Source: an uncultured Blautia sp. (lineage in GTDB: Bacteria; Bacillota; Clostridia; Lachnospirales; Lachnospiraceae). From it: a DNA stretch of 19,370 bases. The DNA lies in contig UQLX01000041.1 of the NCBI GenBank assembly GCA_900541985.1, forward strand, positions 1 through 19,370, in the 5' to 3' direction. Made by a program: the position numbers and the translations under genes. Shown here piece by piece: positions 1 to 6,145 of the stretch (the first letter of the stretch is position 1; every line of letters starts with the position of its first letter). The notes beneath the pieces are model-generated. The model was not told where the DNA came from. It was given only the letters and a program-made list of their open reading frames with translations, and ran no database searches.

Positions 1-38
1 TTATTGAATGTTTATTGAAAGTTTTTGCAATCCCCTCT

Positions 39-200
39 TTAAGTAAATGACATTGCAAGTGTATGATAACGTGTGCCGATATTCATTTTTTGAAGAAGTG
101 TATCATCAATGCCGGAGATCACCAGTCCAATGGTGTCCAGAACTGCAGTTCCTACAAATTCTGTCCGGGTACAGTGTGTGCTGATGCTTTTTATATCCAT
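39..200 (-). pseudogene. PduB-type microcompartment shell protein, N-terminal remnant (53 aa)
   Basis: A 53-codon reading frame starts at ATG 200-198 behind a good ribosome binding site (AGAGGT) and stops at TAA 41-39. Residues 13-45 contain TEFVGTAVLDTIGLVI, then a DDTLLQKM stretch and RY, which closely follows the start of PduB-type trimeric BMC shell proteins (TEFVGTAIGDTVGLVI... in PduB, from memory). Full PduB proteins are about 230-270 aa with two BMC domains; here the frame ends just where the first BMC fold should begin (after TLAM), so it cannot form a shell trimer. No other microcompartment gene is in the window. A good promoter precedes it (233-261). It is either a decayed fragment or a retained small peptide resembling a shell-protein leader. 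Similarity is read by eye; the family call is fairly sure, functionality is not. Confidence 0.6.
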
Positions 201-232
201 AAAAATTACCTCTTTTTTGGTATTGTGATTTT

Positions 233-261
233 AATATAGCTTAAAAGGAAAGGTATTTCAA
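233..261 (-). promoter_or_regulatory. SigA-type promoter for the PduB-like remnant
   Basis: On the minus strand TTGAAA (261-256) is followed after exactly 17 bases by TATATT (238-233), some 30 bases before the start codon at 200. The spacing and hexamers fit a vegetative promoter, so the remnant is probably still transcribed. Confidence 0.5.
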
Positions 262-352
262 CGGATTTTGCTGTATTTGCAGGTGTTTTTGTGTTTTTTG
301 AAACAGAGAAATTACTTTCTGGATATTTTTTTAAACTTTTTTAAAAAAAGTG

Positions 353-381
353 TTGACAAATACATCTGAAATGAATATAAT
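353..381 (+). promoter_or_regulatory. Consensus promoter of tRNA-Pro
   Basis: TTGACA (353-358), 17 bases, TATAAT (376-381): a perfect vegetative promoter. The 30 bases before it are runs of T and A that could act as an UP element. A small hairpin (arms 390-396 and 402-408) lies in the leader between promoter and tRNA. Confidence 0.9.
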
Positions 382-422
382 AATTCTTGCAGTCGCGAGT
401 TGTGACTGATAAACAAAGAAAT

Positions 423-496
423 CGAAGCGTGGCTCAGTTTGGTAGAGCGCTGCGTTCGGGACGCAGAGGCCGCAGGTTCAAATCCTGTCGCTTCGA
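423..496 (+). tRNA. tRNA-Pro (anticodon CGG)
   Basis: The acceptor arms CGAAGCG (423-429) and CGCTTCG (489-495) pair perfectly. The anticodon stem CTGCG/CGCAG encloses the loop TTCGGGA, giving anticodon CGG, which reads the proline codon CCG. The T-loop sequence GGTTCAAATCC is standard. The discriminator base is A496. The next bases are CTA, so the CCA end is not encoded and must be added by CCA-transferase, as is usual for many Firmicutes tRNAs. It is a single-gene transcription unit, with a consensus promoter before it and a hairpin terminator after it. Confidence 0.96.
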
Positions 497-506
497 CTAG
501 ATGATG

Positions 507-539
507 AAGAATCTCTTTTTAAGAGGTTCTTTTCTTTTT
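507..539 (+). terminator. Terminator of tRNA-Pro
   Basis: AAGAATCTCTT (507-517) pairs with AAGAGGTTCTT (521-531), with one G-T pair, and is followed by a T-rich tail interrupted by one C (to 539). Confidence 0.8.
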
Positions 540-581
540 GTAAAAAAAGCATGAGAATGTCTGAAATATTTTTATTTCATA

Positions 582-615
582 TTGTTACCAGATTGTAATC
601 TCCCTTTGTTATGAT
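582..615 (+). promoter_or_regulatory. Possible response-regulator site and extended -10 before the ABC/kinase relic
   Basis: Two direct repeats, ATTGTTA (581-587) and ATTGTAA (592-598), lie 11 bases apart, upstream of an extended -10 (TG at 607-608, TATGAT at 610-615). There is no good -35 hexamer. An 11-base direct repeat in front of a promoter without a -35 is the usual layout for OmpR-type activators, the class that controls Bce-type transporters. This is inference from the layout. Confidence 0.35.
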
Positions 616-646
616 AAACTCAACATAATGAAGGGAGACATTTTTT

Positions 647-1439
647 ATGAAAATATTAGAGACGAAGCATCTGAAGAAATATTACGGTCAGGGCGGCAGC
701 CTGGTAAAGGCTGTGGATGATATCAGTATTTCAGTGGAAAAAGGAGAGTTTGTTGCAATCGTGGGAACCAGCGGCTCCGAAAACCTCTCTTTTAAATCTG
801 CTGGGCGGTTTGGACTATACGCCCATTGCCAATATTAAAATGTACAGTGAGTTTTTTAAGGAAGACTCCCTGACAACAGAAGAACGCCGGCATTTTGCAG
901 ATAATCTGGAGCGTCAGGCCCGGAAGCTGAGCTGGCTGGGCGAAGGCTTTGCAAAAGTTTCGCGACTGGAGACGGGGATCATCTCCCTGAAGCCGGAACT
1001 GCAGCCGGTACTTCCGGTGGTTTTATCTGCTGTCGATCAGGTATCGTTAAAGGCAGAAGAGCACGGAAACGATATTTGTCTGGAAGGGCGGCAGGATCTG
1101 AAGGCCTGTCTGGATAGAAAATGGACAGAAGAGGTGTTTTTTAATCTGCTGGATAATGCAGTGAAGTACAGTGTTCCGGAAAGCAGGATTCTTGTAGAGC
1201 TTCTGGAATATGAAATGTATATCCGGATCAATGTATGCAGTCAGGGAACAAAGGTGGAACGGGAAGAATTTGCCAGAGTCTTTCAGAGGTTTTACCGGGG
1301 AAGGAACGCTGAAGAGCAGGAAGGCGTAGGACTTGGTCTGTATCTTGCCCGTGAAATCGTGAATGGCCAGAGGGGATATATGAAAGGAGAATATGAGCTG
1401 GAGAAAGGTAATGTATTCAGCGTGTTTTTACGCAGGTGA
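647..1439 (+). pseudogene. Chimeric relic: Bce-type ABC ATPase start fused to histidine kinase end, with a frameshift
   Basis: From ATG 647 (ribosome binding site GAAGGGAG) the first 44 or so codons encode the start of a BceA/SalX-type ATPase, up to Walker A (GTSGSG). About two bases are missing at 779-780 inside the Walker A glycine codon, so this frame dies at 838. The shifted frame continues as KTSLLNLLGGLDY, still ABC-like. At about 815-821 it becomes TPIANIKMYSEFF, the sequence that follows the H-box of a histidine kinase, and runs in frame to the end of a kinase at 1439: N-box FFNLLDNAVKYS, F-box FQRFYRG, G2-box GVGLGLYLAREIV. The phospho-accepting His is missing, and the G1 box (normally DxGxG) reads SQGTK. 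A deletion between an ABC gene and a kinase gene of one module explains the junction. Neither protein can be functional. Confidence 0.85.
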
Positions 1440-1475
1440 AGCTTTTTGAAGCGGAATAACCCGCGGTAAATCAGG

Positions 1476-1540
1476 AAAACCAGGGCTGATGCAAAGGCAG
1501 ACAGATTATCTGCCGGAGCATCAGCTCTGGTTTTTTATTT
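1476..1540 (+). terminator. Strong terminator after the kinase relic
   Basis: AAAACCAGGGCTGATGC (1476-1492) pairs with GCATCAGCTCTGGTTTT (1518-1534) with a one-base imperfection. An inner stem GGCAGA/TCTGCC (1496-1501, 1509-1514) stacks inside the loop. A run of six T starts at 1531. Confidence 0.85.
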
Positions 1541-1547
1541 ATCAGTA

Positions 1548-1576
1548 TTGAAAAATAACAACATTGGTGATATAGT
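1548..1576 (+). promoter_or_regulatory. Promoter of the GntR-ABC operon
   Basis: TTGAAA (1548-1553), 17 bases, TATAGT (1571-1576), about 60 bases before the regulator start codon. The end of the -10 overlaps the candidate operator at 1575-1596. Confidence 0.7.
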
Positions 1577-1596
1577 TAATTACACAAGTAATAAAC
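1575..1596 (+). promoter_or_regulatory. Probable operator for the YtrA-type GntR regulator
   Basis: GTTAATTAC (1575-1583) and GTAATAAAC (1588-1596) form an inverted repeat matching at 8 of 9 positions with a 4-base spacer. It covers the end of the -10 and the start site, where a bound repressor would block initiation. GntR regulators bind such repeats as dimers, so autoregulation by the first gene of the operon is the natural reading. Confidence 0.55.
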
Positions 1597-1636
1597 CGAA
1601 TAAGTAACCCTATAGACAGAAGGGATGTGAGAATGC

Positions 1637-2011
1637 GTGAATGAAATCCTGACACAGGAGAAGTCAATTTATATTCAGATCAAGGAAATGATCGAGAACG
1701 ATATTCTGCGGAATATTCTTTTGGAGGAGGAGCGGGTACCCAGCACCAATGAACTTGCGAAGCTTTATGCCATTAATCCCGCCACGGCAGCCAAGGGAAT
1801 CAATATTCTGGTAGACGAGGGGATTTTGTATAAGAAGAGAGGCATTGGAATGTTTGTAGCGACAGGAGCAAAGAAGCAGATTATGGAGAAGCGGAAAAAG
1901 AACTTTTATAACGATTATGTAAAAAGCCTCATGGCTGAGGCAGACAGTCTGGGAATCAGCAGACAGGAGCTGATCGCCATGATCCAGGAAGCAGAGAACG
2001 AAAAGAAGTAA
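1637..2011 (+). CDS. GntR family, YtrA-type transcriptional regulator
   Basis: A 124-aa protein beginning at GTG 1637; the nearby ATGs at 1625 and 1633 run into stops at once, so GTG is the only sensible start. An AGAAGGG ribosome binding site lies about 12 bases upstream, rather far. Residues about 8-75 form a GntR winged helix (IYIQIKEMI, VPSTNELAKLYAINPATAAKGINILVDEGILY, then a KRGIGMFV wing). The remaining 50 residues form a short helical tail typical of YtrA-type members, which lack a ligand-binding domain and normally repress the ABC transporter operon in which they sit. It leads a four-gene operon with an ABC ATPase 28 bases downstream. Repression of its own promoter through the repeat at 1575-1596 is inferred. 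Inducers of this class are often cell-wall antibiotics, but nothing here names one. Confidence 0.88.
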   Translation: MNEILTQEKSIYIQIKEMIENDILRNILLEEERVPSTNELAKLYAINPATAAKGINILVDEGILYKKRGIGMFVATGAKKQIMEKRKKNFYNDYVKSLMAEADSLGISRQELIAMIQEAENEKK

Positions 2012-2039
2012 TGTTTTTCAGAAAGCAGAGGGCGCATAT

Positions 2040-2909
2040 ATGAGTGAATTAAAAGCAAAGGGAATTACTAAGAAATACGGAACAAAGGAAGTGCTGCACG
2101 GTATTGACCTGACACTGGAAAAAGGGAGGATCTATGGTTTGATCGGTCGTAACGGAGCGGGAAAAACCACGCTTTTATCCATACTGACTTCTCAGAATCC
2201 TGCAACAGAGGGCAGTGTGACCTTTGATGAAATGCAGGTATGGGAAAATCCGGAGGCATTGAAGCATCTCTGTTTTTCAAGGGAGCTGAACCAGCTTCAG
2301 GGTGGCAATGCCAATGCAATGAAAGTAAAAGAATATCTCTGGGCAGCAGCTACCTTTTTTCCTTATTGGGATAAGGAAATGGCACAGAAGCTGGTGGATA
2401 TTTTTAAGCTGGACGTGAAACAGAAAATTTCAAAGCTTTCCAAGGGAATGTGTTCCATGGTAACGATTATTGTAGGACTGGCAAGTAAAGCGGAGTTTAC
2501 GATTTTTGACGAGCCGGTGGCAGGACTTGATGTGGTTGCCAGAGAGAAGTTTTATGAGATCCTTGTGGAAGAATTTATGGAAACCGGACGGACCTTTGTA
2601 GTATCTACTCACATTATTGAGGAAGCGTCAGATATTTTTGAAGAAGTGATCCTTCTGGATCAGGGCAGGATACTTTTGAAAGAAAATACACAGAACCTTT
2701 TGGAAAGAGCCTTTCATGTCAGCGGCCATGAGGAGGAAGTGGCGCGTGCTGTGGAAGGACTGACTGTTCACCACGAGGAACGCCTGGGAAGAAGCCGCGG
2801 TGTGACAGTGCTTCTGGAGCCGGGACAGCGCATTGGTACAGAATATGATGTAAGCGTACAGCGTGTAAGCCTTCAGAAATTATTTGTGGCGCTTTGTGGG
2901 GAGGAATGA
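2040..2909 (+). CDS. ABC transporter ATP-binding protein (YtrB-like)
   Basis: A 289-aa ATPase of a drug or peptide type exporter. Walker A is GRNGAGKT (residues 36-43), the signature loop is LSKGM (133-137) instead of the classical LSGGQ, Walker B is FTIFDE (153-158) with the D-loop AGLD after it, and the switch His is H191 in STH. The non-standard signature occurs in many YtrB/CcmA-like ATPases and is not evidence of inactivity. The last 80 residues are a C-terminal extension of unknown role. It has no membrane segment and must pair with the two membrane proteins downstream, with which it is translationally coupled: the next ribosome binding site lies inside its last codons. The substrate is unknown. 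Confidence 0.9.
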   Translation: MSELKAKGITKKYGTKEVLHGIDLTLEKGRIYGLIGRNGAGKTTLLSILTSQNPATEGSVTFDEMQVWENPEALKHLCFSRELNQLQGGNANAMKVKEYLWAAATFFPYWDKEMAQKLVDIFKLDVKQKISKLSKGMCSMVTIIVGLASKAEFTIFDEPVAGLDVVAREKFYEILVEEFMETGRTFVVSTHIIEEASDIFEEVILLDQGRILLKENTQNLLERAFHVSGHEEEVARAVEGLTVHHEERLGRSRGVTVLLEPGQRIGTEYDVSVQRVSLQKLFVALCGEE

Positions 2910-2911
2910 GT

Positions 2912-3577
2912 ATGAGACTTAAAAGTCATTTAAAATACTGGGGCAGGAACGCTTTTGTCTGGACGGGAATCTCCCTTGTCTGTGTTCTGGGATTTTGGAT
3001 CATGAATGAACTGAGCAGCGCAAAATATATACAGGGCATTGGTCTGGCATCTACATTTCTGGTGTATCTTACAGTGGTGGGAGCGTTTGTTTCTATGATC
3101 GCGGTAATTTCTACATTTCAGACAGAAATTCCCCGGCTGGTGTCTATGAATGTTACCCGGAAGGCAGCTGTATGGGGACTGACGGCAGGTCACGCAGCAA
3201 CTGCGCTTCTGCATATGCTTTTAGGTATCCTGATATGGTGTATCTTTGGCATCGGGGAAACAGAAATGGTGGTTTTTATTGCATCTTTGATCACAAGTGT
3301 GATGCTGGGCTTTGGTGGTTTTGGCATGCTGCTTGGGGCGTCAGTGCTTCGTTGGGGTAAAATTGGAACAATTATCATGGCAGCTGCAATTATGGTGATA
3401 ACGATTGGCATTTCCGCTTTTATAGCCATGGGAGGAAAAGATTCTTTTCGGGGATTCAGCATGGAAACAGTGGCGGAACTTAATTTCTGGCCTCTGGCTC
3501 TGGCTATGGCGGCTTTCTATCTGCTTGCAGGAGCAGCTGCGTTTATGCTTACAAGAAAGATCGAAGTACGGGTATAA
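2912..3577 (+). CDS. Multi-pass membrane protein, likely permease subunit of the YtrB-like ABC transporter
   Basis: A 221-aa hydrophobic protein. I start it at ATG 2912 because GGGGAGG (2898-2904) stands 7 bases before it; ATG 2906 is only one base from that site. The start lies directly behind the ATPase stop codon (2907-2909), so the two are translationally coupled. About six membrane segments are visible, near residues 15-32, 43-67, 87-105, 116-145, 152-172 and 194-214, with a basic N-terminus (RLKSHLKYWGR) and a basic end (TRKIEVRV). No conserved motif is recognised. Operon position and topology suggest an ABC-2-like permease half; the family is not identified from sequence. Confidence 0.7.
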   Translation: MRLKSHLKYWGRNAFVWTGISLVCVLGFWIMNELSSAKYIQGIGLASTFLVYLTVVGAFVSMIAVISTFQTEIPRLVSMNVTRKAAVWGLTAGHAATALLHMLLGILIWCIFGIGETEMVVFIASLITSVMLGFGGFGMLLGASVLRWGKIGTIIMAAAIMVITIGISAFIAMGGKDSFRGFSMETVAELNFWPLALAMAAFYLLAGAAAFMLTRKIEVRV

Positions 3578-3587
3578 GGAGGGGACA

Positions 3588-4307
3588 ATGATGTTGGATA
3601 TGATACGAAAACAGTTCCTGATACAAAAAGATGATTTGATCGCCAGCGTATTGATTGCGGCTGGAGCAGGGATTTTTGGAGTTTTGCTTCTTCAGGTCAT
3701 TTATTACCTGAAGCCGGATGCGGCAGCGGAGTATGTGCCTCTGGGAACGATCCTGTCAGGCGGATTTGCCACGTTTTTTGCAATAGCGTTTATTATGGTT
3801 CAGCTTTCTGTGTATTTTCGCCTGGCGATATCCATGGGAGGCGTGCGGAAATACTTTTTCTGGGCGTTTCTTGCAGTGACTCTGATACAGAACCTTGCGA
3901 TTTATGGAATTGTACTCCTGGTCCATATGGGGGACCAGTTCCTGAACCGGAGCCGCCACCCGAATATGAGGATGATAGTGGATGTCTGGCCCTATCTTTT
4001 GAAATGGGGAGTTCCGGTAATTGTGCTTGTAGTGATTGGAAGCATGTTTCTTGGTGCTTTGGGAATGCGCTTTGGAAAATATGCCCAGGGGATTTTCTGG
4101 GTACTGTGGATGGTCATATGTATTGTTTTTCCCCGGATCATGGGAGCGGCAGAGGATGCGCCGAATTCTGTATTTGGACGATTTGGAAATACAGCAATTG
4201 ATTTTTGCAAAGGGATTCCCGGAAGTATCTGGACGGCTGCGATAGCAATATTTTCTGTGGCGGCAATGTTAGGAACTTATCGGATCCTCAGAAAGAGCAG
4301 CATATGA
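3588..4307 (+). CDS. Second multi-pass membrane protein of the GntR-ABC operon
   Basis: A 239-aa protein beginning at ATG 3588 (or ATG 3591), behind a perfect AAGGAGG at 3576-3582. It follows the previous gene after 10 bases. Roughly six membrane segments are visible, around residues 17-41, 54-80, 88-112, 138-158, 165-185 and 215-233. The first loops carry a GGVRKYFFW stretch, like the cytosolic loops of ABC-2 permeases (compare TRKAAVWG in the preceding gene), so the two may be distant paralogues forming a heterodimeric permease. Substrate unknown. No clear terminator follows before the next gene. Confidence 0.65.
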   Translation: MMLDMIRKQFLIQKDDLIASVLIAAGAGIFGVLLLQVIYYLKPDAAAEYVPLGTILSGGFATFFAIAFIMVQLSVYFRLAISMGGVRKYFFWAFLAVTLIQNLAIYGIVLLVHMGDQFLNRSRHPNMRMIVDVWPYLLKWGVPVIVLVVIGSMFLGALGMRFGKYAQGIFWVLWMVICIVFPRIMGAAEDAPNSVFGRFGNTAIDFCKGIPGSIWTAAIAIFSVAAMLGTYRILRKSSI

Positions 4308-4388
4308 CAGACAAATCGTAAGAGAAAGGGTCTTTTCTGGCACACAATACATATACATTATTGAAATATAAAATCCGGGAGGAAGCTC

Positions 4389-5339
4389 TTGAAAGAGTAT
4401 CGGCGTTTTGTCGCATATGTATATGAGTACCAGAAAGGGAAAAAAGGAAGAAACTGTGGGTTTATTCAGGTGGAAGCAAAAGAACAGAACTGCAGAATGG
4501 AGGTGCATCTTCTGTGCCCCGGATTGCTTCCGGATGTGAATTGTGAAATTTTCGGATTTGTGCGTAACGGCGGCCTGATGGACGGAATACTGATCGGGGA
4601 ATGCAGGACCGGGGAAAACCGTGCAGACTGTGTGCTGGAGACGGACAGAGATAGTCTGGGGGGAAGTGAGATCTCTCTGGAAAAAATAGGAGGAATGATT
4701 CTTCTGACGGAGAGCGGCGGCTTTTTTGGAACAGAGTGGGATGACAGAACAATCCGGCCGGATAATTTCAGAAGGATGAAACCTCCGGAAGAAAAACAGC
4801 TGGATTCTGTGAACCAGAGAGAAGAGCCATTGATGCCGGAGAACTCAGAGAAACAAGAGGAGGCATTGATGCCGGAAACTCCCGGACAGAGTGTGGAAGA
4901 ACCATCCGCACCGGAAAATGTGAAGGAACAGGAAAAGGAAAAAGCAGATATGGTGTCGCAGGCTCTTACAGAAGCCTCCCCGCAGAACAAAGAACTGTTT
5001 TTATCTGTTGGTGAGCCGGCAGATGTTTTTGAGGACGAAGAGATTTTTGACTGCAGGAAAATTCAGCTCAGAGATCTGTGCAGACTTCGGCTTCGGGAAT
5101 GTGGACTTCGAAATAATCGCTTTCTTCAGCATGGTTTCTATAATTTCGGACATCTTCTTCTGGGAAGGGACTGTTCCGGTCATTACATACTGGGAGTTCC
5201 CGGGGGGTATGATCAGCAGGAACAGTTTATGGCAAATATGTTCGGTTTTCCCTATTTCAGAGAAAGCAGGCAGATACAGCTTCCAAAAAGCAGAGGTGGA
5301 TACTGGTATCGTTTAATCAATACCCCGGATCTCTACTAA
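4389..5339 (+). CDS. Hypothetical protein, Lachnospiraceae-type (possibly DUF6128), with acidic linker
   Basis: A 316-aa protein with a TTG start, placed 6 bases after a GGGAGG site (4377-4382). Residues about 1-115 form a compact, beta-rich N-terminal domain. Residues about 130-205 are a Glu/Pro-rich low-complexity linker with near repeats (LMPEN, LMPET, SAPEN). Residues about 215-316 form a conserved-looking C-terminal domain with HGFYNFGHLLLGR, GVPGGYDQQEQFMANMFGF and GYWYRLI. I recall such C-termini from a clostridial family of unknown function, possibly DUF6128; this needs checking. There is no signal peptide or membrane segment, so it should be cytosolic. Its 3' end overlaps the convergent radical SAM gene by 27 bases, with no terminator between. 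Function unknown. Confidence 0.75.
   Translation: MKEYRRFVAYVYEYQKGKKGRNCGFIQVEAKEQNCRMEVHLLCPGLLPDVNCEIFGFVRNGGLMDGILIGECRTGENRADCVLETDRDSLGGSEISLEKIGGMILLTESGGFFGTEWDDRTIRPDNFRRMKPPEEKQLDSVNQREEPLMPENSEKQEEALMPETPGQSVEEPSAPENVKEQEKEKADMVSQALTEASPQNKELFLSVGEPADVFEDEEIFDCRKIQLRDLCRLRLRECGLRNNRFLQHGFYNFGHLLLGRDCSGHYILGVPGGYDQQEQFMANMFGFPYFRESRQIQLPKSRGGYWYRLINTPDLY
4828..4876 (+). repeat. Short direct repeat in the linker of the 316-aa protein
   Basis: CATTGATGCCGGA occurs at 4828-4840 and again at 4864-4876, a period of 36 bases or 12 codons, encoding the repeated LMPE motif. It looks like an in-frame linker duplication. Confidence 0.7.
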
Positions 5340-6008
5340 GGGAATGGTGCGTTTCAGGATCTCACGGAAATACATCAGTTCCTCCCGGGTATAACTGCTG
5401 AATCCAGGCTGCAGGACTTCCCCGGAATCTCTGTATGCCTGGAGATAATAAGCTTTGGCTCCGGACAGCCACTGACTGATTTCTATAAAATCCTTTTCGG
5501 AGTGCAGCTCCCGCACGACTGTGGTACGGAATTCGTAATCCAGCGTGCCGTTTTTCAGAAATTCCACAGTTTCTTTGACTGCATTGAGATCAGGGTGGAG
5601 CATCCCGCATAAAGACGGATAATTGTCAGGACAGGCTTTGATATCCACGGCGGTCATCTGGATCAGTTCCTGTTCGGCAAGGGATTTCAGAAGTTTCGGA
5701 CATGTTCCGTTGGTATCCAGCTTTACCGGGTAGCCAACAGTTCGTATTTTTTTTAAAAAAGCAGGGAGTTCCGGAGACAGGGTGGGTTCGCCTCCTGTGA
5801 CACAGACACCTTCCAGGATTCCTTTTCTCTTTTTTAAAAAGGAAAGTACCTCTTCTTCCGGAATTTCAGGCTGGCTTCCGGGATCCAGGATCAGAGAACT
5901 GTTCTGGCAGAAGGGACAGCGAAAGTTGCAGCCGCCCAGAAAAATTGTGGCGGCTACCCGTCCGGGATAATCAAGGAGCGTGGTTTTGTTTAATCCGTAT
6001 ATTTTCAT
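5313..6008 (-). CDS. Radical SAM activase, anaerobic ribonucleotide reductase activating protein type (NrdG2-like)
   Basis: A 231-aa radical SAM protein. GCNFRCPFCQNSSL holds the CxxxCxxC cluster motif (C27, C31, C34), and GGEP follows at 72-75 for SAM binding. The length and the start (LDYPGRVAATIFLGGCNFRC) fit the short activase family annotated as anaerobic ribonucleoside-triphosphate reductase activating protein, which installs a glycyl radical on a partner enzyme. No NrdD or other glycyl radical enzyme is in the window, so the true partner is open. Start ATG 6008 has a GAAAGGA site about 7 bases upstream. It converges on the 316-aa gene (27-base overlap) and diverges from tadA. Its presence implies an anaerobic life style. 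Confidence 0.85.
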   Translation of the reverse strand: MKIYGLNKTTLLDYPGRVAATIFLGGCNFRCPFCQNSSLILDPGSQPEIPEEEVLSFLKKRKGILEGVCVTGGEPTLSPELPAFLKKIRTVGYPVKLDTNGTCPKLLKSLAEQELIQMTAVDIKACPDNYPSLCGMLHPDLNAVKETVEFLKNGTLDYEFRTTVVRELHSEKDFIEISQWLSGAKAYYLQAYRDSGEVLQPGFSSYTREELMYFREILKRTIPLVEIRGID

Positions 6009-6041
6009 TGGAATATCCTTTCGTATGTGCAGACTGTTTTG

Positions 6042-6070
6042 AGGAGCGGAGGCTCCTTTCTTTTATTTTA
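6042..6070. terminator. Hairpin between the NrdG-like gene and tadA, terminator-like on the plus strand
   Basis: AGGAGC (6042-6047) pairs with GCTCCT (6052-6057) around a 4-base loop. On the plus strand it is followed by a T-rich stretch (TTTCTTTTATTTTA), so it could end antisense transcription coming through the NrdG-like gene. On the minus strand it would lie at the very 5' end of the activase mRNA. Confidence 0.45.
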
Positions 6071-6093
6071 GGTATTTTACATTGATTTTGCAA
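6065..6093 (-). promoter_or_regulatory. Promoter of the NrdG-like gene
   Basis: On the minus strand TTGCAA (6093-6088), 17 bases, TAAAAT (6070-6065). Its -35 directly abuts the -35 of the divergent tadA promoter. Confidence 0.55.
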
Positions 6094-6110
6094 CGGCCAT
6101 TTACTATAAT
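6082..6110 (+). promoter_or_regulatory. Promoter of tadA-yqeY
   Basis: TTGATT (6082-6087), 17 bases, TATAAT (6105-6110), 35 bases before the GTG start. It is divergent from, and interleaved with, the minus-strand promoter at 6065-6093. Confidence 0.75.
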
Positions 6111-6145
6111 AAGATACAGAAATCAGCAGGAGAGGAGTTGTTTTT

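Noticed and set aside
423..496. tRNA-Pro as an integration site of a mobile island
   Set aside because: I find no integrase gene and no direct repeat of the tRNA 3' end elsewhere in the window.
4319..4337. AGAAAGGGTCTTTTCT as terminator of the GntR-ABC operon
   Set aside because: The stem is only about five A/T-rich pairs and no T tract follows.
4828..4876. Direct repeat as a CRISPR or mobile-element footprint
   Set aside because: There are only two 13-base copies, in frame, inside a low-complexity linker; there are no regular spacers and no terminal inverted repeats.
4466..4990. Minus-strand open frame of 174 codons opposite the 316-aa gene
   Set aside because: It is Ser/Pro-rich antisense of the Glu-rich linker, and the plus-strand frame has the ribosome binding site and a full-length domain structure.
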